A stretch of 9,039 nt of DNA from GCA-001856825 sp049965815 (GCA_049965815.1 JBMFVV010000032.1:1-9039), one strand, 5' to 3'; numbered from the stretch's first letter, positions 1 through 6,377 are shown. The notes: generated from the sequence alone by a model not told the origin. Program-made: numbers and translations.

Positions 1-166
1 GAAACTTGTACTGCCCTCCCCTCCTGTTCCTGTTCATTGCCTCCTGTTCATCACCCCATCCTTCAACGAAACTAAGGTCCAGATAGAACTCCCCCCTTAT
101 CACCAGCTCCTCGTTGTACTGCCTCCAGTCTCTCTTATCAATGAACTTCTTACCCCATCTGACCAT
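1..166 (-). CDS. IS5-like transposase, N-terminal part (runs off left edge)
   Basis: The complement strand reads from an ATG at 166 to the window edge without a stop, giving 55 codons. The translation begins MVRWGKKFIDKRDWRQYNEE and continues through LVIRGEFYLDL, a tryptophan-containing helix, and a MNRNRRGGQYKF segment. This pattern (YNEELVxRGEFYLD, then W, then MNxxRRGxxYxF) is what I know from the N-termini of archaeal IS5-family (ISC1058-like) transposases, which are DDE enzymes that cut and join IS ends. The catalytic residues would lie beyond the left edge, so integrity cannot be judged. The start fits a leaderless transcript, because an AT-rich TATA-like stretch lies about 25-35 bp upstream. 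The family assignment is from memory of motifs, not a search. Confidence 0.72.
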   Translation of the reverse strand, partial: MVRWGKKFIDKRDWRQYNEELVIRGEFYLDLSFVEGWGDEQEAMNRNRRGGQYKF

Positions 167-190
167 TATAACTGTTGTTGTATACCACAG

Positions 191-204
191 TTATATATTT
201 ATAT
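191..204. promoter_or_regulatory. Shared AT-rich TATA element of a divergent gene pair
   Basis: The stretch TTATATATTTATAT lies between two divergent start codons, ATG 166 on the minus strand and ATG 227 on the plus strand. Its two halves sit about 25-30 bp from each start, the normal archaeal TATA-to-start distance. Both genes could therefore be transcribed as leaderless mRNAs from overlapping TATA boxes. No Shine-Dalgarno site precedes either start. Confidence 0.55.
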
Positions 205-226
205 TGCCGTTCCAATTCACACCTCA

Positions 227-535
227 ATGGTGACGACGATACTGATCTCTTTCACGATGGAGTACAAGGGGAGAAGCAGGGCAGAGATATCCAAGTTCTA
301 TAGGGACCTCTACGGGTACGTCAGCTACTCCTATTACGGCAGATACGTATCTAGGAAGGAGGGTTTCCTGGATAGAATGAAGTACATCAGGTATTCCAAG
401 GGGCTGTTCATGATAAGGAGAGAAGACGAGAGGAAGGTACTGACCTTCCTGAAGAGGAAGGGTGCGAGGGTATCGGAGTGGGAAGTTGTACCGAAGAGAG
501 AAGAGATGAAGAGTCTGGGACTAGGGATGACTTAG
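227..535 (+). CDS. Conserved-looking small basic protein of unknown function next to a transposase
   Basis: This 102-aa protein is not recognised with confidence. It is rich in Arg, Lys and Tyr, with no membrane segment or signal peptide. The apparent order is a beta strand (TTILISFTM), a helix (SRAEISKFYRDLYGY), a Tyr-rich strand, a strand (KGLFMI), a helix (REDERKVLTFLKRKG) and a final strand (SEWEVVP). That beta-alpha-beta-beta-alpha-beta order would suit a ferredoxin-like fold, as in Cas2 or other small nucleic-acid-binding proteins, but this is only inference. The gene diverges from the IS5-like transposase, shares its promoter region, and is as rich in AGG/AGA codons. Its G+C (about 45% in sampled stretches) is slightly above the operon downstream, so it may belong to the mobile element. 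The ATG is supported by the TATA element 25-30 bp upstream. Confidence 0.6.
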   Translation: MVTTILISFTMEYKGRSRAEISKFYRDLYGYVSYSYYGRYVSRKEGFLDRMKYIRYSKGLFMIRREDERKVLTFLKRKGARVSEWEVVPKREEMKSLGLGMT

Positions 536-570
536 CTATTCATTCAACAGAGCATATCTGACCCGTAACC

Positions 571-607
571 AAGATGTTCCTCCGCTCTAGGGAGAAGGGT
601 TCATCTT
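571..607. repeat. Imperfect 37-nt hairpin downstream of the 102-aa gene
   Basis: AAGATG (571-576) pairs perfectly with CATCTT (602-607). Inside, CCT pairs with AGG and CTC with GAG around a TAGG loop, separated by small internal loops. It lies 36 bp after the stop of the preceding gene. It could be a 3' transcript structure or an IS-end remnant. No T-run follows, so it is not a standard terminator. Confidence 0.4.
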
Positions 608-641
608 GCCAGCGTGTGTTAGATAGTATCGGACCAACAAA

Positions 642-651
642 AGAGCGCTCT
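642..651. promoter_or_regulatory. 10-bp perfect palindrome upstream of the helicase-nuclease operon promoter
   Basis: AGAGCGCTCT is self-complementary over 10 bp. Its centre is about 27 bp upstream of the centre of the predicted TATA box at 668-679. This is a reasonable position for an activator or repressor site, but the assignment rests on symmetry and position alone. Confidence 0.25.
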
Positions 652-667
652 CCTATCCATCACTGAC

Positions 668-679
668 AAATAATTTATT
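668..679 (+). promoter_or_regulatory. TATA box of the AddB/AddA-like operon
   Basis: The AT-rich run AAATAATTTATT is centred about 26 bp upstream of the GTG at 700, exactly where an archaeal TATA box should be for a leaderless mRNA starting at that GTG. There is no Shine-Dalgarno sequence before the GTG, which supports both the promoter and the start choice. Confidence 0.5.
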
Positions 680-699
680 GTAAGTAGGCTTATGCATTC

Positions 700-3075
700 G
701 TGGCTGAGGGAACAAATAAGAGGCATATCTTCTATTCTAGTGGAGCCGCAAGGACGTTTTCTGCCATTAGTGGCCTAGAATCTCAAGGAGTAATCGACCT
801 CATAAAAGAGGTATCCTCTTCAGTGAAAGTGAGCATAATATCTGAGGAAGAAAGCACAGTTGCACTCCTTAAGTCTGGGGCTTCCGTCGATGATCTCATT
901 CAGATGAAATCCATCCAGAATCTCTTAAGAGTTCTTGGGGAAACGTCGAAAGTCCACAAGCTTGTTGCAGGAGATAGCTCAGAGAAGAAAATAGAAAGAT
1001 ACAGCGAGATCACTCTGAACTACTATAAGCTCATTTCAGAAATGGGAAAGAGTGAGGCAGAGGATTTCTGCGAATTCATCGGTTTATTTCCAATAAATCA
1101 TAATCTTTCAGCAAATTACGTAAGTCACATACCTTCATTCCTTATACCGTACCATAGGATTTTCACAACAAGCGAGCAGATAAAGAAAGGACAACCGGAA
1201 ATATTCAAAAAGAGATTTTCAGATTACTCTTCTGAAATAAGATGGATCGCCAGAGATATGCTACAAAGGAGTGGCGTAAAGGCTGTAGCAGTTCCAGACG
1301 ATCTTTTCGCGGTTAACGTAGCAAAGGAACTCGAGCTTTATGGGGTAAGTCCTACAATAGCTTCGTCTGTTCCAGAGGTCATTTTGAACGATTCTCCCTT
1401 CAATTTTGTTACTTCCTTTCTGAGAGCCATTGATGAGGACTTCTCATTTGAGACAATGATTTCTCTTCTTCAGAATCCCTTTTCTCGTGTAGAGAAGACC
1501 AAGATATACACTATCAAGAAGCAGTGTTACGAGAAGAACATCACCAAGGGAATCAGTGACTGGAAAACATTGTTTCAGGAGCTTAACATCAATAGTGATA
1601 TTCTTAGGGACTTGGATTCACTATCAAGAGAAATAGATAAAAAGACAGGTATTAAATTGCTGATCGGATTATGTGAAAAGTATCTTGGAGAACGAAATTA
1701 TCCAAATAAGATTCTTAATGTCCTTGCATCTTCTTATGAGGATTATTCAACTGACCCGAGAGGTATAATCAACGACCTGGAATCAATGAAATTTCTCCCT
1801 AGAGTAAGCATAATCGGAAGTACTGAAGTTCTGGTAGGAAAGCCATTGGACCTACTTGGAATAAAAATAGACAATCTTTATCTAGCGGGTCTTGACGCGG
1901 CTTCGTCATTCCGTTCGTTTTCAGAAGAATCACGTGACTTTGTTTCAAAACTGGGTCTGGAAGATGCGTATGAAAAGCTGATTGACAGTGCATATCGAGC
2001 TTTAATTGACCAATCAGGATTAGTGGCGATGACCTATTCCTCAGCAGATGAAAAGCTGTCCTATACAGAGTCCATACCATTCTATGACGAAATTCACGTT
2101 CAGGAGGAGTACGTCCCTAGGGATTCCGTGTTTATACCGAAGAACCCTGTTGTGACCTGGGAAACGGGTTCTGAAATTAATTTGAAGGACAAATACATCG
2201 TTGAGAAATCGATAATAGAAACTAGGCTGCAGAAACCAATATACCCAACATTCGTGGAGAATTATGCTGGATGCCATTTCAAGGGATTTGTTAATGGTCT
2301 TCTTGGAGTAGACGAGGTTGACCCACCTAGAGAATTTTTAGACCCCAGAACGACTGGCTCCATGACCCACCGGATACTTGAAAAGTATTATTCAACTGAT
2401 ATCTCGCCAGCTGAATTTGGAAAACTTGCAGATTCCTATGTGAAGGGAGAAATAAGTAGGGAGAAATTTGAATCTAGAACGGAGGCATTAAAATTCTACA
2501 GGGACAAATACATAGCTAATGGAAAATTGGTAAAGTTTTTCATAATGGATGTAAAACACGCACTTGAACTTGGGAGGAAAACGGTACAGAAGGAGTTCCA
2601 TTTCCCAACGACCGACCAGCAGGTTATCTATGAATTTGGAGAAAATAGGATAAAGATAGGGGGGTATGTTGATAGGGTAGACGAAGAGGGTGATGGGCTA
2701 TGCATAATAGACTACAAGAGTTCATTGTATGGATATCCAAAGAACGATCTCTGTGATGAAAAACACGGGAAAGTTCAACTTTTCTTCTATAAATTGGGAG
2801 TGGAGGGCATTTTGAAAAAGAAAGTGAAGGCTGCAGCATACGTTTCATTCAGGGACATAAGCGAAGGGTTCAGCACTGCCGGTTTTTTCAACGCAATACC
2901 GAATGAGGAAGCTCAGATAAGAAAGTGCAGAGAAATAATCGACCCCGTGTTGGATGATTTCCTAGCTGGGGATGTTGATCCTGTAGTAAAGGAGGGAGAC
3001 AGTCTGTGGAAGTGTGAGAACGAACTGTTCTGCCCTCTCTTGAGTGTGTGCAGAGTTCAAGAGAGGAGGTGGTGA
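700..3075 (+). CDS. AddB/RexB-like nuclease subunit with RecB-type PD-(D/E)XK domain and Fe-S cysteines
   Basis: Predicted nuclease subunit of an AddAB-type helicase-nuclease that processes DNA double-strand ends. The 791-aa protein is shorter than bacterial AddB (about 1150 aa). Its N-terminal and middle parts have the UvrD-like but ATPase-dead layout of AddB: no Walker A, EIRWIARDML near residue 178, and LYLAGLDAASSFRSF around residue 400. The C-terminal nuclease shows H557 in GSMTHRILE, D658 in GGYVDRVD, D671 and K673 in IIDYKSS, and a QxxxY motif (Q693, Y697), so it is probably active. Cysteines C525 (AGCHFKGFV), C772, C778 and C784 bracket it as in the Fe-S staple of AddB and Cas4. The last three are spaced Cx5Cx5C instead of the usual Cx2Cx5C. 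The GTG start is chosen from the TATA box 26 bp upstream; the next in-frame Met is near residue 68. The stop is one base before the helicase start. Confidence 0.82.
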   Translation: MAEGTNKRHIFYSSGAARTFSAISGLESQGVIDLIKEVSSSVKVSIISEEESTVALLKSGASVDDLIQMKSIQNLLRVLGETSKVHKLVAGDSSEKKIERYSEITLNYYKLISEMGKSEAEDFCEFIGLFPINHNLSANYVSHIPSFLIPYHRIFTTSEQIKKGQPEIFKKRFSDYSSEIRWIARDMLQRSGVKAVAVPDDLFAVNVAKELELYGVSPTIASSVPEVILNDSPFNFVTSFLRAIDEDFSFETMISLLQNPFSRVEKTKIYTIKKQCYEKNITKGISDWKTLFQELNINSDILRDLDSLSREIDKKTGIKLLIGLCEKYLGERNYPNKILNVLASSYEDYSTDPRGIINDLESMKFLPRVSIIGSTEVLVGKPLDLLGIKIDNLYLAGLDAASSFRSFSEESRDFVSKLGLEDAYEKLIDSAYRALIDQSGLVAMTYSSADEKLSYTESIPFYDEIHVQEEYVPRDSVFIPKNPVVTWETGSEINLKDKYIVEKSIIETRLQKPIYPTFVENYAGCHFKGFVNGLLGVDEVDPPREFLDPRTTGSMTHRILEKYYSTDISPAEFGKLADSYVKGEISREKFESRTEALKFYRDKYIANGKLVKFFIMDVKHALELGRKTVQKEFHFPTTDQQVIYEFGENRIKIGGYVDRVDEEGDGLCIIDYKSSLYGYPKNDLCDEKHGKVQLFFYKLGVEGILKKKVKAAAYVSFRDISEGFSTAGFFNAIPNEEAQIRKCREIIDPVLDDFLAGDVDPVVKEGDSLWKCENELFCPLLSVCRVQERRW
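3065..3070 (+). promoter_or_regulatory. Shine-Dalgarno site deciding the helicase start
   Basis: GGAGGT lies 6 nt before the ATG at 3077 and inside the last codons of the upstream nuclease gene. A GTG at 3044 would give an 11-residue N-terminal extension, but it has no such site. An in-frame TGA at 3041-3043 blocks anything longer. The ATG at 3077 is therefore preferred, with coupled translation likely. Confidence 0.75.
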
Positions 3076-3076
3076 A

Positions 3077-5416
3077 ATGAGTGGAGACTTCGTAACTGCA
3101 GTTCCTGGATCAGGTAAGACAGAGACGCTGATCAATAAATGTTACGAGTTGATGCAGGAGCAGGAACCTGAAAACATCGTCGCTATCACGTTCACTGACA
3201 GGGCATCAGAGGAGCTTATAGAGCGACTGAAAAAGAAAGCTCTCAGGGATGGAAGAACTGACCTGATTAGACAGCTGCCCACATCAAACGTTGGGACAAT
3301 TCACAGTTTCTGTTCAAAGATTGTGAGAAAATACGGGATGGAGATTGGAATACCTTGGTACTTCAGAGTCATGGATGATCTAGAATCATTCAACCTTCTT
3401 GAGAAAAGTGTCAGGAATTTTGTAATAAGAATAAGGAATGAAAGGAAAGTAACAGAAGAGGGACTGATCCTGAACAGGATGCTTGACGAGTTTGGGACGG
3501 ACATAGAGCAGGTTATAAAGGATAGTTTGGGCATAATGGAAGCTTCCAAAGGATATCTTGATTACATGATATTTACAAATGGCGCTTTCTTCACGGCCTA
3601 TTCTTCAAGCGTATTCGATGAATCGGTGATGAAAGAAGTTTTGTCTAGATTTCGCATATCAATGCTGCCGGACATTCTCTCCTTACTATCTTTTTTTGTA
3701 ATCGAGTATCAGAAGATCAAACAGAGATCCAGGTTGATGGACTTCGACGATCTGCTTCTATACACCCTAAAGATAATGGACCAGAAGGGTGAGGAGATTG
3801 CTGGAAAATTCAAGTATATATTAGTAGACGAATTCCAGGACACAGACGAGCTACAAATAGCAATTTTCGAAAAGTTCTGGGAGTACGGGTCTTCTTTCTA
3901 CATCGTAGGTGATCTTAATCAAAGTATCTACTCATTTAGGGGAGCACATCCTGGTGCTCAGAAAAGATTTTCAGACAGAATATCAAATCAGATATTTTTA
4001 AGGACAAACAGAAGAAGCGGTAAGAATCTGATATCTTTCTTTAACAGTTTCTTCCCGCACATAATGGACTATGAACAGATGGAAGGTATTTCCGACAATG
4101 ATGGAGGGGCATTTTGTTACATTGAGGAAGATAAAATACAGACAGTCGCGGAAATAGTGAAGGGAAAAGTCAGGGGCGGGGAATTGCCTGGAAAGATAGC
4201 AGTTCTTAGCAGAACTTCTACAGATTTCTTCAACTTGAAACGGTATCTGAAGAAGGAGGGCATAGATTGCGTGCTAATATCAGGGGAATCAATACTGAAG
4301 TCGCAAGAAGGACTTGATGTCAGATCTCTTGTTCGCTATTTAGCTGATCCAGGGGATCAGGTTGCTCAGGTATCTCTCCTGTTCTCACCAATGTTTCACA
4401 TGAATGTTTCTGAAATGGCGAGGTCAAAAGATACATTTGAAAAGATTCTGGAAAGTAAACTCGGAAAATACAGAGAGGATTTAAAACGTGAAAGGCTTGA
4501 TTTCACTTTAAACAAAATATTACTCAAAGAAGGATACGTGTCTGCATTGCTTGGAACTATCGACGGCGCAGAAAAAGTCAGTCGTCTTAGTAGGATCATT
4601 GAGTTGGTGTCATCCCATATAACAGAGTATGGTGACGATGCATTCCTCGTCTCCGAGTGGTTGCAGAACGCAAGCGAAAGTAAAGAAAGTGGTCCCATAG
4701 AAGATCTTCTTGAGGATCAGTCACGTGTGAAGATCATGACGATCCATCAGGCGAAGGGACTGGAATTCAATTCAGTTATAATTTATGATTTGAGACCAGG
4801 GCTTGATAGGGAGAAATACTATTCCGATGAATATGCAGGGATAGTCGCGAAGAAAGACAAGGATTTTATCAATTCACCAAGCAGGAAAATTATCGGAAAG
4901 AGCGAGAAACACACCTTCTCTCTCAATGAGGAGTCCAGATTACTATACGTAGCCTTTACCCGTGCAAAAAACGATCTGCACGTGATATTCTCAGAAAAGG
5001 ATCTGAAGGAAGAGAGGGCAGCGAAGAAAGGAGATGACCTGGTAAGTCTCTTTCAGAGGACATTAGGATTGTGGAGAGAGAGTGGAGCAAAGGAACGCGA
5101 TGAGGCAATAAAAATGATGTCAATGATCCCCTCAAAAATAGCAAAGACCGGTCCTCTGGAACAGAGGAGAATTAAACAGAATTCTGCTGGTATAATGAAA
5201 CTGGAAAGTTCAATGATCAATCCCCAGAGCGACGAGGATAATGAAAGCGCGATCAAGCAATTTTTAAAGGAAAAGGGAGACAAAATTAAGGAGTTCAGAG
5301 TTTCTTCAATGGGTTCTAGAGTCACGGTATCAGAGCAGGGGCTAAAGATCTATGAAGACAAACCGGTCCCCAGCAATTATTTCGTAAAGGACGGAAGGAT
5401 CAACTTTATCCTGTAG
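3077..5416 (+). CDS. AddA-like superfamily 1A (UvrD/Rep/RecB-type) DNA helicase, no nuclease domain
   Basis: ATP-driven DNA translocase/helicase of 779 aa, predicted motor of the AddAB-like complex with the upstream nuclease. Visible motifs: Walker A AVPGSGKT (8-15), motif Ia IVAITFTDRASEEL (34-47), Ib VGTIHSFC (72-79), LMDFDDLL (220-227), Walker B ILVDEFQDT (248-256), motif III VGDLNQSIYSFRGA (277-290), motif IV LRTNRRS (308-314), motif V TIHQAKGLEF (555-564) and motif VI YVAFTRAK (624-631, with the arginine finger). Domains 1B and 2B fill the insertions. After residue 631 there are about 150 residues without the GxxD...DYK motif, so the AddA/RecB nuclease domain is absent and cutting would fall to the partner. 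Walker A starts at residue 8, leaving no room for the Q motif normally ahead of it, and an upstream in-frame stop rules out an extension. A plain UvrD-like helicase is the alternative, but the neighbour favours AddA. Confidence 0.88.
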   Translation: MSGDFVTAVPGSGKTETLINKCYELMQEQEPENIVAITFTDRASEELIERLKKKALRDGRTDLIRQLPTSNVGTIHSFCSKIVRKYGMEIGIPWYFRVMDDLESFNLLEKSVRNFVIRIRNERKVTEEGLILNRMLDEFGTDIEQVIKDSLGIMEASKGYLDYMIFTNGAFFTAYSSSVFDESVMKEVLSRFRISMLPDILSLLSFFVIEYQKIKQRSRLMDFDDLLLYTLKIMDQKGEEIAGKFKYILVDEFQDTDELQIAIFEKFWEYGSSFYIVGDLNQSIYSFRGAHPGAQKRFSDRISNQIFLRTNRRSGKNLISFFNSFFPHIMDYEQMEGISDNDGGAFCYIEEDKIQTVAEIVKGKVRGGELPGKIAVLSRTSTDFFNLKRYLKKEGIDCVLISGESILKSQEGLDVRSLVRYLADPGDQVAQVSLLFSPMFHMNVSEMARSKDTFEKILESKLGKYREDLKRERLDFTLNKILLKEGYVSALLGTIDGAEKVSRLSRIIELVSSHITEYGDDAFLVSEWLQNASESKESGPIEDLLEDQSRVKIMTIHQAKGLEFNSVIIYDLRPGLDREKYYSDEYAGIVAKKDKDFINSPSRKIIGKSEKHTFSLNEESRLLYVAFTRAKNDLHVIFSEKDLKEERAAKKGDDLVSLFQRTLGLWRESGAKERDEAIKMMSMIPSKIAKTGPLEQRRIKQNSAGIMKLESSMINPQSDEDNESAIKQFLKEKGDKIKEFRVSSMGSRVTVSEQGLKIYEDKPVPSNYFVKDGRINFIL

Positions 5417-5423
5417 ATTCAAC

Positions 5424-5436
5424 TGGGGCCACCCCA
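5424..5436 (+). terminator. Possible 3' stem-loop after the helicase gene
   Basis: TGGGG and CCCCA pair around a CCA loop eight bases after the stop codon. The stem is short but GC-rich in AT-rich surroundings. No T-run follows directly, so it may stabilise or mark the 3' end and not terminate transcription. Confidence 0.3.
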
Positions 5437-5517
5437 CTGATTTACTGGGCACGTTCTTTACGAATAGCTTAATAGCGAATGTTACAGGTTAATGAGTAGC
5501 TAGATTTTCTTTGAGAG

Positions 5518-5533
5518 ATATTTTATATTTTTA
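5518..5533 (+). promoter_or_regulatory. TATA region of the tRNA-Glu gene
   Basis: A run of 16 A/T bases containing TTTTATAT is centred a little over 20 bp upstream of the tRNA 5' end. This fits an archaeal promoter whose transcript starts at or very near the mature tRNA end. Confidence 0.55.
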
Positions 5534-5547
5534 CCGAATTACGCTTA

Positions 5548-5622
5548 GCTCCGGTGGTGTAGACCGGCCAAGCATATGGGGCTCTCAATCCCACGACCCG
5601 GGTCCAAATCCCGGCCGGAGCA
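5548..5622 (+). tRNA. tRNA-Glu (anticodon CUC)
   Basis: The 75-nt sequence folds as a complete cloverleaf. The acceptor stem GCTCCGG/CCGGAGC has seven perfect pairs followed by the discriminator A at 5622. The anticodon stem TGGGG/TCCCA encloses the seven-base loop CTCTCAA, giving anticodon CTC, which reads GAG. The T stem CCGGG/CCCGG closes a TCCAAAT loop, and the D stem is weak with G-T pairs. There is no intron, and CCA is not encoded. The gene stands alone between the helicase operon and an AT-rich region. I saw no duplicate of its 3' half in this window that would mark an integrated element. Confidence 0.96.
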
Positions 5623-5836
5623 TCATAACGGTGGTGATGACCTCTACAAATTGGAGGTAGAAGATGAACGTATATGACTTTGAGATTTAAGTTCAACAAC
5701 AACCTGTAGCCGGTAATGAAACGTTCCGTCGTTAAAATCTCGTGGTTCTCATTTAGATTTTCCCTGATAATATGCTTACCAATTTAACTCACTATACTGA
5801 TTCTGATAACCTCTGAGAATTTTAATTATTCAACCA

Positions 5837-5854
5837 TTTTTTAAACTTTTAATA
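5837..5854 (+). promoter_or_regulatory. Possible TATA boxes for the 54-aa ORF
   Basis: TTTTTTAAAC and CTTTTAATA lie about 30-45 bp upstream of the ATG at 5885. The second, centred near 5850, would place transcription start around 5876-5880, leaving a leader of only a few bases. The region is so AT-rich that a chance match is possible. Confidence 0.3.
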
Positions 5855-5884
5855 GATGCTGTTAAAAGCAAATAAAAATATGGT

Positions 5885-6049
5885 ATGGAGGTATTGTTCT
5901 ATTTCAAGAATACCTGCACATGGGAGTGTCTGGAACTTCCCTCAATGGGTAACGGTCTAACATTTCTTTCTCTGATTCTGCTTTTATCGTTGATCGTAGC
6001 TGCTGTTTTCATTTCAGACTGTATGGCATGTGCGTACTTAACTATTTAG
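5885..6049 (+). CDS. Putative 54-aa single-pass membrane protein with cysteine pairs
   Basis: This short ORF is not recognised as any family. It encodes an N-terminal segment with CTWEC (C11, C15), one strongly hydrophobic helix at about residues 25-44 (LTFLSLILLLSLIVAAVF), then DCMAC (C46, C49) and a five-residue tail. Two cysteine pairs, one on either side of a membrane helix, are unusual and could bind metal or form disulfides, but no function is claimed. Support for a real gene is the coherent membrane segment and TATA-like sequences upstream. Against it are the absence of a Shine-Dalgarno site, the short length, and a competing out-of-frame ATG five bases earlier (5880) that gives only 26 codons. 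Confidence 0.42.
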   Translation: MEVLFYFKNTCTWECLELPSMGNGLTFLSLILLLSLIVAAVFISDCMACAYLTI

Positions 6050-6150
6050 GCCATCTAAATATTTTTAGTTGATTCTACAAATTGCTGTATTACCCATCTC
6101 CTCTTCACAGCAAGGACCTTCTATAAGTGTTGAATTCGAGCTTCAAGTAA

Positions 6151-6163
6151 TAGGAGCCTCCTA
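6151..6163. promoter_or_regulatory. 13-bp palindrome upstream of the candidate ncRNA promoter
   Basis: TAGGAG and CTCCTA form a perfect 6-bp inverted repeat around a single C, centred about 28 bp upstream of the TTTATAAAA box. It could be a regulator site for the ncRNA. Only its symmetry and position support this. Confidence 0.28.
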
Positions 6164-6173
6164 GCCGTCTCCT

Positions 6174-6189
6174 GAAATAGTTTATAAAA
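6174..6189 (+). promoter_or_regulatory. BRE plus TATA box of a candidate ncRNA
   Basis: GAAATA (6174-6179), a good TFB-recognition-like element, is followed by TTTATAAAA (6181-6189), close to the archaeal TATA consensus. It predicts transcription start near 6211. No ORF begins there, so it points to a non-coding transcript. Confidence 0.5.
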
Positions 6190-6210
6190 CAGATAATATG
6201 TCACACGATC

Positions 6211-6307
6211 GCGAACGCTTTTCCGGTTACTAATACTCAAAACTGTTTAGTTCAGATCGTCTGCGGTATCTTAATTTACCAGCAGTCTTGGTGGCTACCA
6301 ATTTTTA
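6211..6307 (+). ncRNA. Candidate structured small RNA of about 97 nt
   Basis: The sequence between the consensus-like promoter at 6174-6189 and a stem-loop with a T-run has stops in all forward frames and no usable start. It can form an 8-bp stem, CTGC-GGTA (6261-6268) with TACC-A-GCAG (6277-6285, one bulged A), around an 8-nt loop, immediately followed by a second stem TTGGT/ACCAA and five T's. A minor CAGA/TCTG hairpin at 6253-6263 is an alternative to the first stem. I see no C/D-box or H/ACA signature and cannot assign a known RNA family. The 5' end is predicted from TATA spacing only. Confidence 0.42.
6288..6307 (+). terminator. Terminator-like stem-loop with T-run
   Basis: TTGGT (6288-6292) and ACCAA (6297-6301) form a perfect 5-bp stem around a GGCT loop, followed directly by TTTTT. 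Archaeal termination depends mainly on the U-tract, which is present. It would end a transcript from the promoter at 6174-6189, or one reading through from the 54-aa ORF. Confidence 0.5.
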
Positions 6308-6350
6308 TCTTCATTAAAAAATGTTTGTATGTGGAACAAGTTGTATTTTC

Positions 6351-6377
6351 TAAATTTGTGATTTCACAGCAAATTTA
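6351..6377. repeat. 8-bp perfect inverted repeat, 27-bp element
   Basis: TAAATTTG (6351-6358) is matched by CAAATTTA (6370-6377) with an 11-nt spacer whose TG and CA could extend the stem. It lies in the gene-free AT-rich region, about 45 bp after the terminator-like element. It may be a binding site or an RNA hairpin; nothing more can be said. Confidence 0.4.

Noticed and set aside
1799..2277. Two overlapping minus-strand ORFs inside the AddB-like gene
   Set aside because: Antisense shadows with no family features; the sense gene has conserved motifs throughout.
700..3075. First operon gene as a Cas4-like protein
   Set aside because: It shares the nuclease and cysteine layout with Cas4, but its length and its UvrD-like middle region fit AddB, and no cas genes are nearby.
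3044..3076. Upstream GTG start for the helicase adding 11 residues
   Set aside because: It has no Shine-Dalgarno site, while GGAGGT is well placed for ATG 3077, and the extra residues add no recognisable motif.
5548..5622. tRNA-Glu as an attachment site of an integrated element
   Set aside because: No second copy of the tRNA 3' half and no integrase gene seen in the window.
5640..5658. ACCTC/GAGGT inverted repeat just after the tRNA as a terminator
   Set aside because: Only five pairs and no T-run follows, so it was not called.
5626..5680. Open stretch after the tRNA reading like a coding remnant (DDLYKLEVEDERI)
   Set aside because: No start codon, very short, and not recognisable as part of any protein.
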